Below are positions 61,251-64,000 of a stretch of 64,000 bases of DNA, in pieces. The stretch is taken from the NCBI RefSeq assembly GCF_001750165.1, contig NZ_CP015411.1, positions 4,316,501 through 4,380,500 on the forward strand, in the 5' to 3' direction. The position numbers and the translations under genes are program-made. Under the pieces are notes generated by a model. It saw nothing but the letters and a program-made list of their open reading frames with translations, was not told the DNA's origin and made no database searches. Position 1 is the stretch's first letter. Each line of letters opens with the position of its first letter. The DNA is from Pseudoalteromonas luteoviolacea (GTDB taxonomy: Bacteria > Pseudomonadota > Gammaproteobacteria > Enterobacterales > Alteromonadaceae).

Positions 61251-61408
61251 CATTTATTACTTTTTGAAATAAAGGCCAGTATATTCCGACCTAGTTATTA
61301 TGTAATAAATTCTATTAATCGATAAAATATTAAAATTATTCGTGTCAGGTAAAAATAAAAGTCATGTAAAATCAATAGAGTATAAAATCTATAAAAAAAT
61401 TTTCGGAT

Positions 61409-61432
61409 TCAGGCCGCTTTCCACGTGCCTGA
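61409..61432. repeat. Inverted repeat TCAGGC/GCCTGA
   Basis: TCAGGC (61409-61414) and GCCTGA (61427-61432) are perfect 6-base arms with a 12-base spacer, about 170 bases before the TSUP gene. Confidence 0.4.
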
Positions 61433-61455
61433 TCAATGGACACTTCATATCTATT

Positions 61456-61480
61456 ACGGTAATTTATAACTCATTACTGT
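61456..61480. repeat. Imperfect 25-base dyad
   Basis: ACGGTAAT (61456-61463) and ATTACTGT (61473-61480) are complementary at seven of eight positions (the remaining one a G/T) around a 9-base spacer, ending two bases before the perfect palindrome. Confidence 0.45.
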
Positions 61481-61482
61481 CC

Positions 61483-61498
61483 ACTTGAGTACTCAAGT
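61483..61498. promoter_or_regulatory. Perfect 16-base palindrome, candidate operator
   Basis: ACTTGAGTACTCAAGT is a perfect palindrome with no spacer, 104-119 bases upstream of the TSUP start codon. A gap-free dyad of this size is typical of a homodimeric regulator site; the neighbouring LuxR-type receptor is the obvious candidate. It does not match the classical lux box. Confidence 0.55.
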
Positions 61499-61601
61499 CA
61501 GACGGCATATCACATGTTTCTCTAGGTCAATTATCCTCAATAAATACCTGAGAATATTTATTTTTTTCAAATAAACGCATTGTAAGGATTGGAATGCTTT
61601 T

Positions 61602-62333
61602 ATGGATTTAAGCGTCGTTGATATTATTCTCATTACCTTAATTATGGCAACAGGCTCATTTTTGCAAGCCTCTGCCGGTTTTGGTTCCGGACTGGTAGCG
61701 ATTCCATTGCTAGGTTTTATCGAGCCACAATTAATACCAGGTCCACTGCTCTTTGCTTATTTATTTCTCACCATCTTTATGGCCCATAGAGAACGAGATC
61801 ACTTGAGTCGCTTCCATATTCGTAATACGGGTGTGGGACTGGTCATTGGCACTTTAATCGGCACGCTCGTATTACTCAATATCAATAGCCAAGCCTTTCC
61901 CACAATTGCTTCAATACTTGTGCTGTTTGGCGTTGTGTTAAGCTTTATGACCAGCTCTTTCGCATTGACCCGTTTAAATATTTGTTCCAGTGGTTTGGTG
62001 GCAGGTGTGATGAGCACATTGGCCGGCCTCAGTGGACCGCCTTTAGCACTCCTTTTACAATTTCAAAGTGCACCATTTGTGAGAGCAAACCTTGCTGTCG
62101 CCTTTGTTTTTTCGTCTTTACTCTCTATCGCTGCACTTGCATTGACTGGGCATTTCTCAGCAACGTCACTTTATTTAGGTTTATGTTTGGTACCAGGTAT
62201 GTACCTAGGTTACTTTTTTGGTCAGCCTGTATCGCGGTTAATTAGTCAGAAACAGAGCCGGTATACAATATTGTTGATTTCAACCCTGAGCGCATTGTCA
62301 CTCATGTACAAAGAGATGGTTAATTTCATCTAG
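61602..62333 (+). CDS. TSUP-family membrane transporter (TauE/SafE)
   Basis: This 243-residue inner-membrane protein has about eight spans in two repeats. Each repeat carries the family glycine-proline motif, for example GSFLQASAGFGSGLVAIPLL near residue 21 and GVMSTLAGLSGPPLALLLQF near residue 140. The TauE/SafE family moves sulfite, sulfonates or other organic anions; the substrate here is unknown. It is followed after 29 bases by a LuxR-type receptor gene on the same strand, so the two are probably co-transcribed. It is preceded by a dyad-rich 661-base region. Confidence 0.87.
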   Translation: MDLSVVDIILITLIMATGSFLQASAGFGSGLVAIPLLGFIEPQLIPGPLLFAYLFLTIFMAHRERDHLSRFHIRNTGVGLVIGTLIGTLVLLNINSQAFPTIASILVLFGVVLSFMTSSFALTRLNICSSGLVAGVMSTLAGLSGPPLALLLQFQSAPFVRANLAVAFVFSSLLSIAALALTGHFSATSLYLGLCLVPGMYLGYFFGQPVSRLISQKQSRYTILLISTLSALSLMYKEMVNFI

Positions 62334-62362
62334 TTACCTAAATTCAATTAGAAGTATTTAAA

Positions 62363-63100
62363 ATGGTTATGCAGAATACCTTCGAATTTATTGAGCAGTT
62401 GAAAACTGCCTCCACATTAGCTGATGTCAAAGAGCTATTGAATCGCCTCTTGGAAATCATTGAATATGATTATTTCTTAATTGGCCTCATTATGCCGCAA
62501 TCTATTACACGCTCTGATGTACTTATTCTAGATAATTACCCTCAAAGTTGGCGGCAATACTACGATGATACAGGGCTTGTTAAAGTGGATCCGATAGTCC
62601 GTTATTCTATGGATAATTATCTACCGATTATCTGGTCTCATTTAGAAAAAGATGCCCGCTACTCTAAGCAAGAGCTTCAGGTGATTAAAAAAGCCCATGA
62701 GGCGGGTTTGCAATCAGGGTTCAGTATTCCATTTCACAATAATCTAGGAGAGTTTGGCATGATCAGCTTTGCACTAAAAAACCAGCAAAGTGACAGTGTG
62801 ACCAAATTTAATAGAGCGCTGCCATTAGTTCAACTCATTGTACCCGCTTTACAAGATGCGTTAAAACGTATTGACTCGAAGACCTCTATCAGCGATACAA
62901 CTTTAACGAAAAGAGAAACAGAGTGCCTCACTTGGGCAGCAGAAGGTAAAAGTAGCTGGGAGATATCAAAAATTCTCTGCTGCTCTGAACGCACTGTGTT
63001 GTTTCACTTACAAAATGCGGGCGCCAAACTCAACGCTAATAATCGCTACCAGACGATTTCAAAAGCAATCATATCGGGTGCGCTGAATCTCTCTGTTTAG
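62363..63100 (+). CDS. LuxR-type quorum-sensing receptor (LuxR solo)
   Basis: This 245-residue cytoplasmic transcription factor has an N-terminal autoinducer-binding domain (residues about 15-165) and a C-terminal LuxR helix-turn-helix (TLTKRETECLTWAAEGKSSW, then EISKILCCSERTVLFHLQ). All six ligand-pocket residues that define AHL receptors are present at canonical spacing: W63, Y67, D76, P77, W91 and G119, equivalent to TraR W57, Y61, D70, P71, W85 and G113. The conserved HTH Glu, Leu and Gly are also there. It should therefore bind an acyl-homoserine lactone. No luxI-type synthase occurs in the window, so locally it is a solo. Likely targets include its own operon with the TSUP gene. Confidence 0.92.
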   Translation: MVMQNTFEFIEQLKTASTLADVKELLNRLLEIIEYDYFLIGLIMPQSITRSDVLILDNYPQSWRQYYDDTGLVKVDPIVRYSMDNYLPIIWSHLEKDARYSKQELQVIKKAHEAGLQSGFSIPFHNNLGEFGMISFALKNQQSDSVTKFNRALPLVQLIVPALQDALKRIDSKTSISDTTLTKRETECLTWAAEGKSSWEISKILCCSERTVLFHLQNAGAKLNANNRYQTISKAIISGALNLSV

Positions 63101-63106
63101 CGGTAC

Positions 63107-63131
63107 TAGCCATCATCAATGATGATGGCTA
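63107..63131. repeat. Perfect 25-base palindrome between luxR and trpS
   Basis: TAGCCATCATCA (63107-63118) and TGATGATGGCTA (63120-63131) are perfect complements with one central base. It lies between convergent genes, 7 bases after the luxR stop and 9 before the trpS stop. No T-tract follows on either strand, so it may be an RNA-end hairpin or a non-classical terminator. Confidence 0.7.
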
Positions 63132-63139
63132 CCAAGCAC

Positions 63140-64000
63140 TTACTTTAATAAATTCAATCCAAATGCCTGCTTAACATCGTACAACACGCTATTGGTTTTG
63201 ACGACGCCCTCTGCGGTGCCCCGCGATAGAATATCAATTAACATCGCCTTGTCTGCTAAGAAGCGGCTACGACGCTCACGGATCGGCCTCAGCATTTCTT
63301 GTAAGCACTCCTCTAGGATCGATTTTACCTTGTTATCTCCCAGACCACCTCGCATGTAGTGCGTTTTTAACCCTTGCACCAGCTCAGTATCTGGGTGAAA
63401 GGCATCTAGATAAGTAAAAACGACATTACCTTCTATTTTACCTGGATCCGAGACTCGCAAGTGAGTCGGATCTGTGTACATCATTTTAACTGTCGCTCTG
63501 ATCTCGTCCTCTGTTGCACCTAACGTGAGTGCATTACCCAATGATTTTGACATTTTTGATTTACCATCTGCCCCAGGTAGTCTTGCTACATTACTTAACC
63601 TAGGGGCACACTCAACCAATATATCTTTACCTGCTACTCGGTTCACTTTTCTCACAATCTCATTGGTTTGCTCAATCATAGGTAATTGATCATCACCCAC
63701 TGGCACACTGTCCGCTCTAAACGCTGTGATATCCGCCGCTTGGCTAATTGGGTATGTCAAAAATCCTGCGGGAATAGATTGCCCAAACTGTTTACTGGCA
63801 ATTTCTGCTTTCACCGTAGGGTTGCGCTCTAACCGAGATACCGTTACCAAATTTGCATAATACATGGTCAATTCTGCCAATGCCGGTAACGCCGATTGCA
63901 GGCAAATCGTTGTCTTGTCAGGATCGATCCCAACAGCAAGATAATCAGACAACACGTTTAAAATATTTTTTGAAACCTTAGATGGGTTTAATCCATTATC
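63140..64000 (-). CDS. trpS: Tryptophanyl-tRNA synthetase (partial)
   Basis: This is the C-terminal 286 residues of a class I synthetase that charges tRNA-Trp; the N-terminus with the HIGH motif lies beyond the right edge. The frame stays open to base 64000, where it reads DNGLNPSKVSKNILNVLSDY. Motifs are YPISQAADITAFRADSVPVG, GDDQLPMIEQTNEIVRKVN, and the KMSKS loop in GADGKSKMSKSLGNALTLG. The C-terminal helical domain ends DVKQAFGLNLLK. The gene is convergent with luxR. Confidence 0.95.
   Translation of the reverse strand, partial: DNGLNPSKVSKNILNVLSDYLAVGIDPDKTTICLQSALPALAELTMYYANLVTVSRLERNPTVKAEIASKQFGQSIPAGFLTYPISQAADITAFRADSVPVGDDQLPMIEQTNEIVRKVNRVAGKDILVECAPRLSNVARLPGADGKSKMSKSLGNALTLGATEDEIRATVKMMYTDPTHLRVSDPGKIEGNVVFTYLDAFHPDTELVQGLKTHYMRGGLGDNKVKSILEECLQEMLRPIRERRSRFLADKAMLIDILSRGTAEGVVKTNSVLYDVKQAFGLNLLK

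Larger units (their letters stand above)
60941..61601. other. 661-base divergent region between phoA and the TSUP gene
   Basis: No gene is supported. The region is very AT-rich. It contains a Pho-box candidate (61019-61036) and a plus-strand promoter candidate (61223-61250). Four dyads are also present: 61187-61210, 61409-61432, 61456-61480 and a perfect palindrome at 61483-61498. An AT-only stem with a T-run (61539-61567) stands just before the TSUP ribosome-binding site. Confidence 0.65.

Noticed and set aside
61539..61567. AT-only stem with T-run before the TSUP gene, considered as a terminator
   Set aside because: The stem is only A/T pairs and would be unstable; it is mentioned as part of the dyad-rich region but not called.
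1..64000. CRISPR arrays, insertion sequences, prophage genes, toxin-antitoxin pairs
   Set aside because: No regularly spaced repeats, transposase, integrase, phage structural genes or toxin-like small genes were seen on either strand.

Overview
The window reads as chromosome of a marine gammaproteobacterium of the Alteromonadales, most likely Pseudoalteromonas or a close relative. This is inferred from gene content and order: a canonical mraZ-to-lpxC division and cell-wall cluster followed by secA and mutT, a NagP-type GlcNAc transporter beside a GH20 hexosaminidase, a DUF481 outer-membrane protein, and a MurE with the meso-diaminopimelate signature. No species assignment is possible without a search. 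Almost all genes lie on the minus strand.

Region 1 (1-25035, all minus) is a Wzx/Wzy-type surface polysaccharide locus. In transcription order it holds a large SLBB-domain exporter, a Wzz-like chain-length protein, wecA and wecB. A low-GC block follows with five glycosyltransferases, a Wzx flippase and a Wzy-like polymerase. Then come manC, manB and ugd, a wza-wzb-wzc export and tyrosine-kinase module, and a UDP-GlcNAc dehydrogenase, oxidoreductase and N-acetyltransferase set (WbpA/WbpB/WbpD type) that runs off the left edge. Precursors the locus should supply are UDP-GlcNAc, UDP-ManNAc, GDP-mannose, UDP-glucuronate and an acetamido-uronic acid. The low-GC block is the part most likely to specify a strain-specific glycan. 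Hairpins interrupt the transcription unit in the manC leader and between manB and ugd.

Region 2 (25105-34345) holds a DUF481 outer-membrane protein, an MscS channel, a plus-strand tRNA-His, the chitin/GlcNAc pair nagP and hex, an M13 metallopeptidase lipoprotein and mutT. The nagP and hex upstream regions share an operator-like palindrome.

Region 3 (34356-55897) is secA, a divergent dciA, and the complete dcw cluster in the textbook order mraZ-rsmH-ftsL-ftsI-murE-murF-mraY-murD-ftsW-murG-murC-ddlB-ftsQ-ftsA-ftsZ-lpxC, with many overlapping stop/start pairs. Three MraZ-box repeats sit directly downstream of a candidate promoter upstream of mraZ. No secM is visible between lpxC and secA.

Region 4 (56125-64000) holds a plus-strand membrane GGDEF/EAL protein that may use a non-canonical start codon and a PhoA-type alkaline phosphatase lipoprotein with a candidate Pho box. 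It also holds a TSUP transporter followed closely by a LuxR-type AHL receptor with no luxI in view, and the 3' part of trpS. The 661-base gap before the TSUP gene contains a perfect 16-bp palindrome and several other dyads, and is the best candidate here for unexplained regulatory structure. I saw no insertion sequence, prophage, CRISPR array or rRNA gene.
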